This document shows, piece after piece, positions 9,965 to 18,784 of a DNA stretch of 64,000 nt. The number at the start of each line of letters is the position of its first letter. Position 1 is the first letter of the stretch. The stretch is from positions 84,115 through 148,114 of the forward strand of contig NZ_AZCP01000006.1 of NCBI RefSeq assembly GCF_001433855.1, in the 5' to 3' direction. The notes beneath the pieces were generated by a model that was given only the letters and a program-made list of their open reading frames with translations, did not search any database and had not been told where the DNA came from. The stretch comes from Levilactobacillus brevis ATCC 14869 = DSM 20054. Its GTDB lineage: Bacteria; Bacillota; Bacilli; Lactobacillales; Lactobacillaceae. Position numbers and translations under genes: made by a program.

Positions 9965-10564
9965 TTAATCAGCAATCAATTGTTGGTATATCGGTAATAA
10001 CGCTACCACTGTGTCACGAATGATAGCCGCCTGATCATCTGGCGTTGTCGTGAAAAAATCACTACCACGCATAAAATTACGGCCAAGTTGCCACTCCGCG
10101 TGTCGGTTAACCTGCTCACGCATCAGTGCTTGATAATTGGTCAACGTTAGCGGCTGACCACAATTTTTATCGGTATGGTCATTTCCACATTCGAATGTAC
10201 TCGGCAGATTTAACACATCAGCCAATTGGACTTGCCCCAATAATCCTTGGCGATTTTTGGCTTCTTGTAAAACCGCCAACCAGATAAAGAAGCGATCATC
10301 CCAAAAACCAATCTCAAGATGCGGTAACATTTTGTACCCTCGTTTGGATGTGCTAAAGGCAACCCACGTATCAGTTGGTGGATTCTTCGTTCGCCGTCGA
10401 TGTTGGGAGACGTGCTGATAAATGGGCACAGATAATTCCGCTAACACCGGCTCTAAATCCCCAGCGGTAATCAAAAATTTCGGATCAATTTGTTTCTGGA
10501 TTTTTCCGAGTCGCCCAGCCAGTGTTTGATCCTCAAATACTTGAAAATCTTGGTCTTGATACAT
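9965..10564 (-). CDS. UPF0637 / DUF1054 family protein (YktB-like)
   Basis: 199 residues, soluble, no signal peptide. Family features include an N-terminal ...FQVFEDQTLAGRLGKIQKQIDPKF and a central WVAFSTSKRGYKMLPHLEIGFWDDRFFIWLAVL, typical of the YktB/DUF1054 fold. The biochemical role of the family is not established. RBS AAAGGGGA lies seven bases before the ATG. It is divergent from the DUF1694 gene, sharing a 76-bp intergenic region. Confidence 0.85.
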   Translation of the reverse strand: MYQDQDFQVFEDQTLAGRLGKIQKQIDPKFLITAGDLEPVLAELSVPIYQHVSQHRRRTKNPPTDTWVAFSTSKRGYKMLPHLEIGFWDDRFFIWLAVLQEAKNRQGLLGQVQLADVLNLPSTFECGNDHTDKNCGQPLTLTNYQALMREQVNRHAEWQLGRNFMRGSDFFTTTPDDQAAIIRDTVVALLPIYQQLIAD

Positions 10565-10600
10565 ATCCCAATCCCCTTTCTAAACGTTCGTTCAGTTCCA

Positions 10601-10609
10601 TGTTATACT
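10601..10609 (+). promoter_or_regulatory. Extended -10 promoter of the DUF1694-rarA unit
   Basis: TGTTATACT (TGnTATACT) lies 32 bp before the ATG of the next gene; no good -35 is visible. Confidence 0.5.
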
Positions 10610-10640
10610 AGGAGAACTAACTTGAAAAGAAGGGAAACTC

Positions 10641-11096
10641 ATGTCTGAAAAAACACCGATGGAACAACACCTGCAAACCGCTATGTATGGCACACCAAAA
10701 ATCAATCCCGATGAGCAGCGCAAATATCTCGGGACTTTTCGTGAACGTGTTTCTCTTGCCATGACGATTGCTGAGGTCACTAATCGTGATAATATTAGCG
10801 ACTTTGTTACGGAAATTACAGATCATCCTAACTATCAAGTCATTTTTAACGGCCATATTGACCAAGCTGATTTGGCCCCTTACTTGAAGTTAGTTGGCCA
10901 ACACAATCTCAAATTCACCATTCGAGAAGAAGCCATCTACGGCATTAACGACAGTGACCTGGGGTTAGTTGTTGCTAGTGATCAAGCCATTAATCAGTCC
11001 CCCATTACACTACGTGACAAATATCCAGTATCATCAGCTGAGACAACCTCATCACCAACTAAGACCAGCTGGTTCGATAAGTTGCTTGGTCGTTAA
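10641..11096 (+). CDS. DUF1694 / YueI family protein
   Basis: 151 residues. The sequence MSEKTPMEQHLQTAMYGTPKINPDEQRKYLGTFRERV is characteristic of the YueI family (DUF1694), small soluble Firmicutes proteins of unknown role with an alpha/beta fold resembling ribosomal L7Ae-type domains. The C-terminal 30 residues are a Ser/Thr-rich linker ending in WFDKLLGR. RBS AAGGG precedes the ATG. It is 16 bp upstream of rarA and probably cotranscribed, a neighbourhood often kept in lactobacilli. Confidence 0.85.
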   Translation: MSEKTPMEQHLQTAMYGTPKINPDEQRKYLGTFRERVSLAMTIAEVTNRDNISDFVTEITDHPNYQVIFNGHIDQADLAPYLKLVGQHNLKFTIREEAIYGINDSDLGLVVASDQAINQSPITLRDKYPVSSAETTSSPTKTSWFDKLLGR

Positions 11097-11112
11097 GAAA
11101 GGAGTCCCCGTC

Positions 11113-12390
11113 GTGGCACAACAACCTTTAGCTTACCGCATGCGCCCGCAACGTCTGGAGGACATCGTCGGTCAACAAGACCTCGTGGCCCCTGGAAAAA
11201 TCATTGCCCGCATGGTGGCAGCTAAATTACTTTCATCAATGATTTTATACGGTCCGCCTGGCACTGGTAAAACGAGTATCGCCAGCGCTATTGCCGGGTC
11301 CACACAATACGCCTTTCGGAAGCTAAATGCGGCGACTGATTCAAAAAAGGATCTCCAGATTGTGGCCGAGGAAGCCAAAATGAGTGGGACGGTTATTCTT
11401 TTATTGGATGAAATCCATCGTTTAGACAAAACTAAACAAGATTTTCTGTTGCCCCACTTAGAAAGTGGTCGCATCGTTCTAATCGGCGCAACTACGGAGA
11501 ACCCCTATATCAACATCAATCCTGCCATTCGCAGCCGAACTCAGATTTTTGAAGTTCATCCGCTAACACCAGATGACATTAAAGTCGCTTTGCATCGCGC
11601 ACTCACGGATACCGAAAATGGTCTGGGGAAGCTGCCCATCGACTTAGACACTGAGGCCTTGAACTTTATCGCCGGCGCCACCAATGGCGATCTCCGTAGT
11701 GCGCTGAACGGTTTGGAATTAGCTGCCCAATCAACTCCAGCGGCCGATGGCGACCGCATTCATATCACTTTAGCCGTTGCTGAAGCTTGTTTTCAACGAA
11801 AAGCGCTCATGGGTGATAAGGATGGCGATGCCCACTACGATGTCATCTCCGCATTTCAAAAATCCATCCGCGGTAGTGATACCGATGCCGCGCTACACTA
11901 TCTCGCCCAACTTGTTGCTGCTGGCGATCTCCCGGCCATTTGCCGGCGCTTGATGGTGATTGCCTATGAAGATATTGGCATGGCTAATCTCCCGGCAGCT
12001 GCCCGCACCGTCCAAGCCGTGCAAGCAGCCCAGCAATTGGGCTTACCCGAAGGACGTATTCCTTTAGCTGATGCCGTTATTGAACTCTGTCTATCGCCAA
12101 AATCTGATTCAGGGATTAGTGCCATTGACGCCGCCTTAGCTGACGTGTTAAATGGTCACAACGGTGCTGTGCCCGATCATTTAAAGGATGCTCACTACGC
12201 TGGCGCCAAGCAACTTGGTCATGGGACCGATTATAAGTATCCACATAACTTTCCCAATGACTGGGTAAAACAACAGTATTTGCCCGACACACTAAAAAAT
12301 GCCGAGTATTACCACCCTAAAACCAACGGACGCTTTGAAACTCAACTGGCGCAACAATACCAGCGACTTCTCACAGCTAACCGACACTGA
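11113..12390 (+). CDS. rarA: Replication-associated recombination protein A (AAA+ ATPase)
   Basis: 425 residues. Clamp-loader-like AAA+ ATPase acting at stalled replication forks (MgsA/RarA/WRNIP1 family). Walker A GPPGTGKTS is near residue 50 and Walker B LLLDEIHR near 100, with the sensor region following. The C-terminal tetramerisation domain contains RRLMVIAYEDIGMANLPA and the family-typical ending with HYAGAKQLGHGTDYKYPHNFP. An upstream in-frame ATG overlaps YueI. The GTG at 11113, eight bases after AAAGGAG, gives MAQQPLAYRMRPQRLEDIVGQ, the family start. A 6S RNA gene follows. Confidence 0.95.
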   Translation: MAQQPLAYRMRPQRLEDIVGQQDLVAPGKIIARMVAAKLLSSMILYGPPGTGKTSIASAIAGSTQYAFRKLNAATDSKKDLQIVAEEAKMSGTVILLLDEIHRLDKTKQDFLLPHLESGRIVLIGATTENPYININPAIRSRTQIFEVHPLTPDDIKVALHRALTDTENGLGKLPIDLDTEALNFIAGATNGDLRSALNGLELAAQSTPAADGDRIHITLAVAEACFQRKALMGDKDGDAHYDVISAFQKSIRGSDTDAALHYLAQLVAAGDLPAICRRLMVIAYEDIGMANLPAAARTVQAVQAAQQLGLPEGRIPLADAVIELCLSPKSDSGISAIDAALADVLNGHNGAVPDHLKDAHYAGAKQLGHGTDYKYPHNFPNDWVKQQYLPDTLKNAEYYHPKTNGRFETQLAQQYQRLLTANRH

Positions 12391-12394
12391 AAAA

Positions 12395-12423
12395 TTGAAT
12401 TTTTAATATTTATATGCTACCAT
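12395..12423 (+). promoter_or_regulatory. Promoter of the 6S RNA gene
   Basis: TTGAAT (12395-12400), 17-bp spacer, TGC then TACCAT (12418-12423), starting immediately after the rarA stop. Confidence 0.6.
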
Positions 12424-12429
12424 ACAAGT

Positions 12430-12615
12430 AGTTCTAAGGTGTACGCGTTGTCTCACTACAAGTTGCCGAACAAGTAATTCATTTTAGGGATCGCAAGATG
12501 CTGAGGAAGATGACATGCCTTTTCACTTGGAAGTCAGGCGCCTCGGCTAGCTTTCCCCCCTGCATTGTCATCGCGGGTCAACATGACTGGACAATTAACG
12601 GCACCACTTAGATCG
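12430..12615 (+). ncRNA. ssrS: 6S RNA (lacto-usp type)
   Basis: This interval of about 185 nt has no ORF but has the 6S layout. The closing stem pairs TCTAAGGTG (near 12432) with CACCACTTAGA (near 12602). A long interrupted helix pairs GATGACATGC with GCATTGTCATC, leaving a large central bubble. It has its own promoter and an intrinsic terminator 20 nt after the stem. 6S RNA binds and sequesters housekeeping RNA polymerase in stationary phase. Location after rarA and upstream of a universal stress gene matches the lacto-usp RNA described in lactobacilli and later assigned to 6S. The exact 3' end is estimated. Confidence 0.8.
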
Positions 12616-12633
12616 CCAAAGCTTTGCTTTGAA

Positions 12634-12660
12634 GGCCATTCCATTGAATGGTCTTTTTCT
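12634..12660 (+). terminator. Terminator of the 6S RNA unit
   Basis: GGCCATTC / GAATGGTC stem with CATT loop, followed by TTTTTCTTTT. Confidence 0.85.
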
Positions 12661-12769
12661 TTTGCTTAAATGACCAGTTACCACATATTTCCTTTCACTG
12701 GTGAGTTCGGTATAATAGACCGTACCGTATCATTTATTCATTATTATTATTTACTAAGGAGGTCTCTTC

Positions 12770-13057
12770 ATGGCCATCACCATTTTAATGGCTTGCTATA
12801 CCCTGCTGGCTTTAGGAATTGGTTGGTACTTTTATGCTCATCGACGTCGTGCTTTCTTAGTCTTTCATCCCGAAAGTAGTCACGAATTAAGTCGTGTCTT
12901 GACGATCAGTGGTGTTGTTATGCTACTGATTGGTGTGCTGTCGGCAGTCGCCACCATCATGAACAACATGGTCTTCATTTCAACCATGTTGTTAGTCGGC
13001 GTTATTGCGATTATCAGTATTCAATTGATTCTATTACACTGGTTCCCTAAGGCGTAA
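12770..13057 (+). CDS. Small three-helix membrane protein (DUF3784-like)
   Basis: 95 residues with three predicted membrane helices: residues about 2-22, 44-65 and 70-91. A basic loop HRRRAFLVFHPES lies after helix one. The pattern resembles DUF3784-type small Firmicutes membrane proteins, but the assignment is weak and no function is known. A strong AAGGAGG precedes the ATG, and a TATAAT box lies at 12711-12716, so it has its own transcript after the 6S RNA terminator. The universal stress gene follows 96 bp downstream. Confidence 0.75.
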   Translation: MAITILMACYTLLALGIGWYFYAHRRRAFLVFHPESSHELSRVLTISGVVMLLIGVLSAVATIMNNMVFISTMLLVGVIAIISIQLILLHWFPKA

Positions 13058-13153
13058 TCGGTTACACTTTCTCGCAGCTTTTTTACCATATCGCTTTTTA
13101 TTTGCAGATAAATAACGTATGATAAGAGTATAAAGTAATGAGAGGTGAATATT

Positions 13154-13633
13154 ATGTTACAACAATACAAGCACATTTTAGTCCCAGTCGATGGTTCCTA
13201 TGAAGCCGAATTAGCTTTCAAGAAAGCGGTCGCTGTGGCTAAACGTAACGATGCTGATTTACATCTCGTTCACGTTGTTGATACACGGGCTTTCCAAAAC
13301 ATTTCTAGCTTTGATACCAGCATGGTTGAACAAGTCACAGAAACGGCCAAGAAGACCCTCGACAAGTACGTGGCTGATGCCAAGGCAGATGGTCTTGACA
13401 AGATTGATTACGCCATTGAATACGGGGCACCGAAGACCATCATTGCCAGAGATGTTCCTCGGGATAATGACACCGATTTGATTATGATTGGTGCTACCGG
13501 GTTAAACGCAGTTGAACGGCTATTAATCGGGTCTGTAACGGAATACGTCACACGGACAGCAGTTTGTGACGTGATCGTCGTACGGACGGACTTAGATAAT
13601 CAACCAGCCAAAGCAGCGCACCCCGCAGAATAA
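13154..13633 (+). CDS. Universal stress protein, UspA family
   Basis: 159 residues. Alpha/beta nucleotide-binding fold: N-terminal strand YKHILVPVDGSYEAELAFKKAVAVA and the C-terminal ATP-binding motif GATGLNAVERLLIGSVTEYVTRTAVCDVIVVR (G-2x-G-9x-G-S/T). ATP-binding Usp proteins form dimers and raise survival under stress. An in-frame GTG three codons upstream lies in the RBS; the ATG at 13154 has GAGAGGTGA just upstream. It stands between the small membrane protein and a bidirectional terminator. Confidence 0.93.
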   Translation: MLQQYKHILVPVDGSYEAELAFKKAVAVAKRNDADLHLVHVVDTRAFQNISSFDTSMVEQVTETAKKTLDKYVADAKADGLDKIDYAIEYGAPKTIIARDVPRDNDTDLIMIGATGLNAVERLLIGSVTEYVTRTAVCDVIVVRTDLDNQPAKAAHPAE

Positions 13634-13661
13634 ATTTGCTAACTAATGCTTTAACTATTTG

Positions 13662-13704
13662 AAAATGGACGAGAAACCAAATTGGCTTCTCGTCCATTTT
13701 TATT
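13662..13704. terminator. Bidirectional terminator
   Basis: A perfect 14-bp repeat AAAATGGACGAGAA (13662-13675) and its complement (13687-13700), flanked by T-rich ends, between convergent genes. Confidence 0.9.
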
Positions 13705-13726
13705 TGCGCTAATCCGCGTCAGTCCT

Positions 13727-14611
13727 TTAACTAAACCCGTTCACTTGATCGCTCCAAGCCGGTAGGTCATCAGTAGTAACATTTAACCGTTCCTGCAATG
13801 CTTGATTGTGAGTCACCAAGGCTAGGGTTTTAGCAATCATCAAGCTACGCTTAGCTGCCGTTCTCGCCAATAGTGCCTGTTCGCCTAAGCCCTTAACCTC
13901 ATACAACACATCAATCAAATATAATGAAGCCCGGTGTTTAACGACCCGTAACGCCGCTTCAACATTGGTAAGCGCCTGTTGTGGCTGTTCCAGCTTTAGG
14001 TACATCAACGCAATCTGATAACGTGCCCAGACCAGACGCTGAAAGCTACTCTCATCATGCCATTCAAAATTCGTCAAATAGCTGGTTGCCTCACCTAAAT
14101 AGTATCGCGCCTGATCTCGATCTTGTCGCATTAAGTAGGCCGATGCCATCCCCACATTACCAATAATCGCATAAAGGTCCCAAGCCATATGAAATGAGCG
14201 CCGCAAAACCAAATTGAAGTGAAAAATCGCTTCATCTGGTCGCTGTTCAACCGTTAGCTCAGCAAATCCCCGATAATAATGATAGCGCTCACGGTCAAAA
14301 GCACTAGCCGCCTCCGTTGAAACATCCACTTGGTCCAATCGTGCTGCCATCTCAGTATACTTATCTTGCCGTAGATCTAAACAAATGGCATCAAACTGCT
14401 CATCCAAGCCACTTCCCACACCGGCTAAGATATCTCCGAGTGAGACATTTAATCGGCGACACACTTGTAAAATAATCTTAATACTGGGAATCTTATCCTT
14501 TTTTTCCATCAAACTAACCGTTGCTTGTGTACAAATTCCATCGGCTAATTCTTGCTGCGACAAATTTTTCTGTTTCCGATATTGTTTGACCTTACTCCCT
14601 AAAAGTCGCAT
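13727..14611 (-). CDS. XRE-family regulator with TPR-like C-terminus (Rgg/PlcR-like)
   Basis: 294 residues. An N-terminal Cro/C1 helix-turn-helix (about 7-60: LGSKVKQYRKQKNLSQQELADGICTQATVSLMEKKDKIPS) is followed by a helical repeat domain of about 220 residues with TPR-like periodicity. This is the layout of the RRNPP/Rgg-type regulators, many of which bind short peptides. No obvious peptide gene sits next to it; the nearest genes are a GDPD protein and usp. RBS GGAGAG lies five bases before the ATG. A plausible promoter (TTGTAA, 18 bp, TATAAA) is upstream. Confidence 0.85.
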   Translation of the reverse strand: MRLLGSKVKQYRKQKNLSQQELADGICTQATVSLMEKKDKIPSIKIILQVCRRLNVSLGDILAGVGSGLDEQFDAICLDLRQDKYTEMAARLDQVDVSTEAASAFDRERYHYYRGFAELTVEQRPDEAIFHFNLVLRRSFHMAWDLYAIIGNVGMASAYLMRQDRDQARYYLGEATSYLTNFEWHDESSFQRLVWARYQIALMYLKLEQPQQALTNVEAALRVVKHRASLYLIDVLYEVKGLGEQALLARTAAKRSLMIAKTLALVTHNQALQERLNVTTDDLPAWSDQVNGFS

Positions 14612-14639
14612 CTGCTCTCTCCCTCACGAATTATGATCG

Positions 14640-14939
14640 TGCTGCTAATTTATAATAAAAGCCGAACATTTATTACAATCAGGTCGTTAGTCCTTTTCAC
14701 GTTCTAACAACCACTGATGTCCCCTGAAAATAAATAATATCGTCGACTGGCTTCACCATTAATATCAATCATAAGTGATTTATCAGGAATTTCAAGCAAA
14801 ATACGTTATCATGAGGGAACTCTAATCTGTCTAGTCCATTCTTTCATTCAAATATAAATTCATTAATATTTTATCGAACATTAACCATTTAATCGTTCTC
14901 GGTATTCGCTTATTCCTGGATCAATAGCTTCATGAGCAA
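14640..14939. other. 300-bp AT-rich intergenic region
   Basis: It holds the divergent upstream region of the XRE regulator and the downstream region of the GDPD gene. On the minus strand a frame opened inside the GDPD 3' end runs on to a TAA near 14888, ending AIDPGISEYRERLNG. It has no start and is treated as chance or a remnant. I see no clear terminator or RNA gene. Confidence 0.4.
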
Positions 14940-16496
14940 TTAAATGTAACTCAAAACAAAATTCTGCAATACTGCCCAACGCTGTGTCGCAACTGGCTGA
15001 TGGACAACCCAACGTAACCGTGAGGCCTCATTGGTAATCTGACCATTAGTCCCTAGAGCCCACATCCGCGCCATTGCCACTGACGTATCCGGCGTCCAAA
15101 CATAAGTGTTGATACGTTGCTGAGCTGCCGCCAAAATAAATTCTTGGCTCAATGAAATCCGTTGAAATGAATAAAAGTCGGCTGGCACCGAACGCGGCGA
15201 TACCCAATTAAATGGTGTAATATAACCGACTGGCAACCGCGGAACTTTTTGCTTCAACCGTGTGACTACCCGATAGTCTAGCGAGTGAACGGCATCATGG
15301 TCGTGGATCAGTCGCTGACCATATTGACTGGCAAACCGTTGAATCATATGGGGCGTATCTTGTGGCGTTGTTTTCATCTCTACTAAGAGTCGCTGATGTT
15401 TGGCTTCTGCCGCTCTTAAGTACGTTTCCCAGCCAACTAAGTGATCCCGATAACCGTTCTCGCGAACGACTAGCCGCTGTAGTTGCTTTAGCGTTAAGTC
15501 ATGTGGCGTCACTGAGCGTTGCGCTAATTGCTGTAGGTTTTCATCATGTAAGACGACCCAGTGACGGTCTTTGGTCTCATGCAGGTCCATTTCAACATAG
15601 GCTGGTCGTTGTTTGCTAACATGTCGCAAAGCCCCCAGCGTGTTCTGAACGCCATGGCCCGCGTCTACTCCCCGATGACTAATAATTGCTGTCGCCATAA
15701 ACTGCGGTTGCTGATTAACCGACTGCCAGGCATTTAGTCCACCAACCAGTACCAGCGAGATGAGCAAGCGCCAATCAGGCAGCCGCCATGGTGACCCAAA
15801 AGCGGCTGATTGCCCACCCGCTAGACGTAATACGCCAATGAATAACCAAACGCCAACTGCTGATAAAACAGCCCAGATCAAAAACGCCAAGCCCACTGTC
15901 ATTGGCCGACTGAATGACTCCGGTAATCGAGAACCACTCCACCAGGCAACACCAACCAACAATTCCGCAGTGAACAGGCCTAAGAATCCGCCACCAATCC
16001 CCCACCATCCTGAGCGCCACCACCCTTTCTGGCACGGGGGTAATGGGTACGGTGCAATCCGGCGGAGAAATCGGGGTAAATAATACCCGCCAGCAATAGC
16101 CAACACCAGATAACCCATGATGGCAATTCCGCCAAGAACGTGCCGGTGGAGTCCCACAAAATTAATCAGTGTTGCTGGCAATCGCAACCGGACCAATAAC
16201 CGGCTACTAAGCCCCCAGAGGCCAAAGGGTAAGGTTAATAGTGTCAGCCAAGCCATTGCCAAGCCCCATCGCCACCAATGCCGCCACACCAGCCACCATG
16301 TGGCTTTGACCGTTAAATTATCCCCTCGCCAGCTCGCCAAGACGCGGGTGATTTGCCACGCGACTAACACCACAGTAAGTACAGCGAGTCCACCAAACCA
16401 CCCATACGTAGCCGGATTAGTTCCCACCAATCGCAAACTAGTTAATAGGACAACGACACCAGCCCACCCTGTTACCAACTGTTTCTCCATCTTCAT
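14940..16496 (-). CDS. Membrane-anchored glycerophosphodiester phosphodiesterase
   Basis: 518 residues. The N-terminal half (about 1-270) is a multi-pass membrane domain with about eight hydrophobic helices (GdpP_M-like). The C-terminal half is a GDPD catalytic domain: ISHRG at the start, then VEMDLHETKDRHWVVLHDENL with the metal-binding Glu/Asp and catalytic His. GDPDs hydrolyse glycerophosphodiesters; membrane forms in lactobacilli may act on lipoteichoic acid or lipid turnover, which is inferred. I use the ATG at 16496 because AGGAGA lies seven bases before it; the longer frame starts inside the ddl terminator. Confidence 0.9.
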   Translation of the reverse strand: MKMEKQLVTGWAGVVVLLTSLRLVGTNPATYGWFGGLAVLTVVLVAWQITRVLASWRGDNLTVKATWWLVWRHWWRWGLAMAWLTLLTLPFGLWGLSSRLLVRLRLPATLINFVGLHRHVLGGIAIMGYLVLAIAGGYYLPRFLRRIAPYPLPPCQKGWWRSGWWGIGGGFLGLFTAELLVGVAWWSGSRLPESFSRPMTVGLAFLIWAVLSAVGVWLFIGVLRLAGGQSAAFGSPWRLPDWRLLISLVLVGGLNAWQSVNQQPQFMATAIISHRGVDAGHGVQNTLGALRHVSKQRPAYVEMDLHETKDRHWVVLHDENLQQLAQRSVTPHDLTLKQLQRLVVRENGYRDHLVGWETYLRAAEAKHQRLLVEMKTTPQDTPHMIQRFASQYGQRLIHDHDAVHSLDYRVVTRLKQKVPRLPVGYITPFNWVSPRSVPADFYSFQRISLSQEFILAAAQQRINTYVWTPDTSVAMARMWALGTNGQITNEASRLRWVVHQPVATQRWAVLQNFVLSYI

Positions 16497-16514
16497 CAGA
16501 TCGTCTCCTGTCCA

Positions 16515-16553
16515 CAAAAAAAGTCGGTTGGAACGTCTCCGTTCACAACCGAC
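16515..16553 (-). terminator. Terminator after ddl
   Basis: Stem GTCGGTTG / CAACCGAC on the minus strand followed by seven T. Confidence 0.85.
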
Positions 16554-16565
16554 CATTAAATCAAC

Positions 16566-17708
16566 CTAAGCTTTAGGTTTGTAAGTTGAAGCTGCCGAAT
16601 GATCATCCAACGGAATGAAATCGTAAGCCAGTTCATCCTGATAGTGGAACTCTGACAACGCTAACTCAATCAAGCGATCAATTAAATCAGCATAGTTAAT
16701 GCCAGTTGCTTGCCACAATTGTGGATACAAACTGATGTTGGTAAACCCTGGTAAGGTGTTAACTTCACCAACATACGGTACCCCATCCTTGGAAACCAAG
16801 TAATCAATCCGGGCCATTCCTTTGAGTCCTAATGCCGCATACGTTTGTAGACCCATTTGCGTAATTTCTTGGGTCAACTCATCCGAAAGCTTGACGGGCA
16901 CTTCAAACGTCACACCACTAGCATCAACAAACTTGTTGTTATAGTCGTAGAAGACATCAGATTCTGGTACCCGAATGGCTCCTAACTTGGATGCTTGCGG
17001 TTGTTCATTCCCCAAAATGGAAATCTCAACTTCTTGCGGACCATCAATGGTTTGTTCCACTAGGACTTTATAGTCGTACCGGAAGGCATCAGCAACGCCG
17101 TCCAGATACTCCTGGGCATTACTTGCCTTGTGAATTCCCACAGATGAGCCTTGATTAGCAGGCTTAATGAAGACATTATCTCCAAGCCGCGACTGAATCG
17201 TCGCGTAGTCGAAGTCTGCCCGATTATCGGGCGTTAAGACAACATACTTGGTATTCCGAATGCCATGAGCCGTTAAGACCTGTTTCGTCATATCCTTATC
17301 AAAGGACACCGCTGATGCTAAGACGCCACTCCCCACGAAAGGCTTTTTCAGTAACCGGAAAAGCCCTTGGATGGTGCCGTCTTCGCCCAAATTACCATGA
17401 ATAATTGGGAAGAAAACATCAATGTCCTTTGCCTGAGATAAATTCCAAATGGGTGCCAATGGGTTAGAAGCGTCTACTTTGGCTTGTTCCTCTGCCGCAA
17501 CTGTTGCTTCATCTTCGCCGTCAAATACTCGCCGAGAAGCCGCATCACTAAGCACAAATCCATCACGCGTTAATAAGAATAAACTAACGTTGTAACGATC
17601 CTTGTCCATCGCATCGTAAATATTGTGCGCCGAACGCTTCGACACATCATGCTCCGAGGAATTACCACCGAATAATAGACCTACGTGTAACTTTGTTTTC
17701 GTTTCCAT
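16566..17708 (-). CDS. ddl: D-Ala--D-X ligase, D-lactate-type active site
   Basis: 380 residues, ATP-grasp ligase making the peptidoglycan terminal dipeptide or depsipeptide. Motifs are LLFGGNSSEHDVS, HGNLGEDG, KPANQGSSVG and GEVNTLPGFT. In the omega loop the sequence is YDYNNKFVDASGV, with Phe (about F260) where D-Ala-D-Ala ligases have Tyr. In Leuconostoc and vancomycin-resistant lactobacilli this Phe gives D-Ala-D-Lac. The ATG at 17708 is preferred to one four codons upstream, whose RBS position is poor. An extended -10 (TGGTATACT) lies near 17749-17757, and a terminator follows. Confidence 0.95.
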   Translation of the reverse strand: METKTKLHVGLLFGGNSSEHDVSKRSAHNIYDAMDKDRYNVSLFLLTRDGFVLSDAASRRVFDGEDEATVAAEEQAKVDASNPLAPIWNLSQAKDIDVFFPIIHGNLGEDGTIQGLFRLLKKPFVGSGVLASAVSFDKDMTKQVLTAHGIRNTKYVVLTPDNRADFDYATIQSRLGDNVFIKPANQGSSVGIHKASNAQEYLDGVADAFRYDYKVLVEQTIDGPQEVEISILGNEQPQASKLGAIRVPESDVFYDYNNKFVDASGVTFEVPVKLSDELTQEITQMGLQTYAALGLKGMARIDYLVSKDGVPYVGEVNTLPGFTNISLYPQLWQATGINYADLIDRLIELALSEFHYQDELAYDFIPLDDHSAASTYKPKA

Positions 17709-17782
17709 TTTGCCACTCATCCTATCGTATATATTTCGGTTAGCCTTTAGTATACCATTTCTAAATTTCTTTGAAAATCAAA

Positions 17783-18754
17783 TTAACCTAAAAAATCGAT
17801 AGTTGAGTTCAAATATTTTTGTAAAGACGCCGGTAACTCCGATTGTAGCCGTAGCGAATCCAGTAACCGTTTGCGATTAAAGAAGCGGTTCCACCCCGCA
17901 ATCGTATCCGGACGCCGATGTAACGCCACTTGCTGTCGCCACTGTTTTAGGGACAGTAGGAGGGTATCTGCATATAACTGATGGCGATTTGCCAGTTCGG
18001 ACAAATACATCGCCATTCGATCATTCTCGCCGTAAATCAAAGGGGTATTGAGCCGCTTAACCCGCTCTAATAAGGTCATCATCAAGAACAACTTATCAGC
18101 TCGGGGAAGCGCCTCAGTACCGGCCAAAACGGTTAATAAATCGGTAATGGCCGTAAAAGCATGGGCCCAGCCGTGCTGGTTAACAAACCCCCGCGTGTCC
18201 GTTTCTAAACAAAGATATGTCGCCGCTAAAATAACTATCCGACGCAGATCAGGTGTATGCGACTGCACATCCGGAGTCACAAAATGGAGAACGACTGCTA
18301 ACATGGCTACTCGAGCAGAACGACCAAAAACAGCCGTGTTAGCTGGTTCTAAGATATGGCTAAACAGAGCATCTGGCCGACTCAATTCATCAAGCAAAAA
18401 TGCCATCTGAGCAGAGTCTAATGCATCCTGTTGCAAAGCATCATACAAGGTAAAGTTAATGCCTTGATAACGCAAGGCCATATCCGTTGAAGATAGATGG
18501 GCGGTTAGTAACGTTAACTTTTCGTGAGTCAGTGTCACCGGAACATTTTGTTCTAATTGATGGCGAAGTTCTGCTAAAACATCCTTCACGCCATCCTGAT
18601 CATCTGGTAACACCACAGCCGTTCGCCGCCGTCGCGGAATACCATCCATGAGTTTCCCCAATCGCGTTCCTAATGACTGGTACACGGCCCCATTTCTTAC
18701 TTGCTCATTTAGGCCGCTTAATTGGCGCATTAGCTGCTCTAACTGTTCGTCCAT
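17783..18754 (-). CDS. DUF2785 family protein
   Basis: 323 residues, soluble, helical. The family hallmark lies near residue 195: DTRGFVNQHGWAHAFTAITDLL. The first 60 residues are a Gln-rich coiled segment with the basic patch PRRRR. DUF2785 proteins are widespread in Firmicutes and have no defined role. RBS GGAGG lies seven bases before the ATG. The SPFH protein gene lies 31 bp upstream on the same strand, so the two are probably cotranscribed. Confidence 0.8.
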   Translation of the reverse strand: MDEQLEQLMRQLSGLNEQVRNGAVYQSLGTRLGKLMDGIPRRRRTAVVLPDDQDGVKDVLAELRHQLEQNVPVTLTHEKLTLLTAHLSSTDMALRYQGINFTLYDALQQDALDSAQMAFLLDELSRPDALFSHILEPANTAVFGRSARVAMLAVVLHFVTPDVQSHTPDLRRIVILAATYLCLETDTRGFVNQHGWAHAFTAITDLLTVLAGTEALPRADKLFLMMTLLERVKRLNTPLIYGENDRMAMYLSELANRHQLYADTLLLSLKQWRQQVALHRRPDTIAGWNRFFNRKRLLDSLRLQSELPASLQKYLNSTIDFLG

Positions 18755-18784
18755 CCAAAAACCTCCAACATCTTCATTGTGCCA

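Noticed and set aside
12670..12879. 69-residue frame over the small membrane protein start
   Set aside because: It overlaps the promoter and RBS of the 95-residue gene, which has the better signals.
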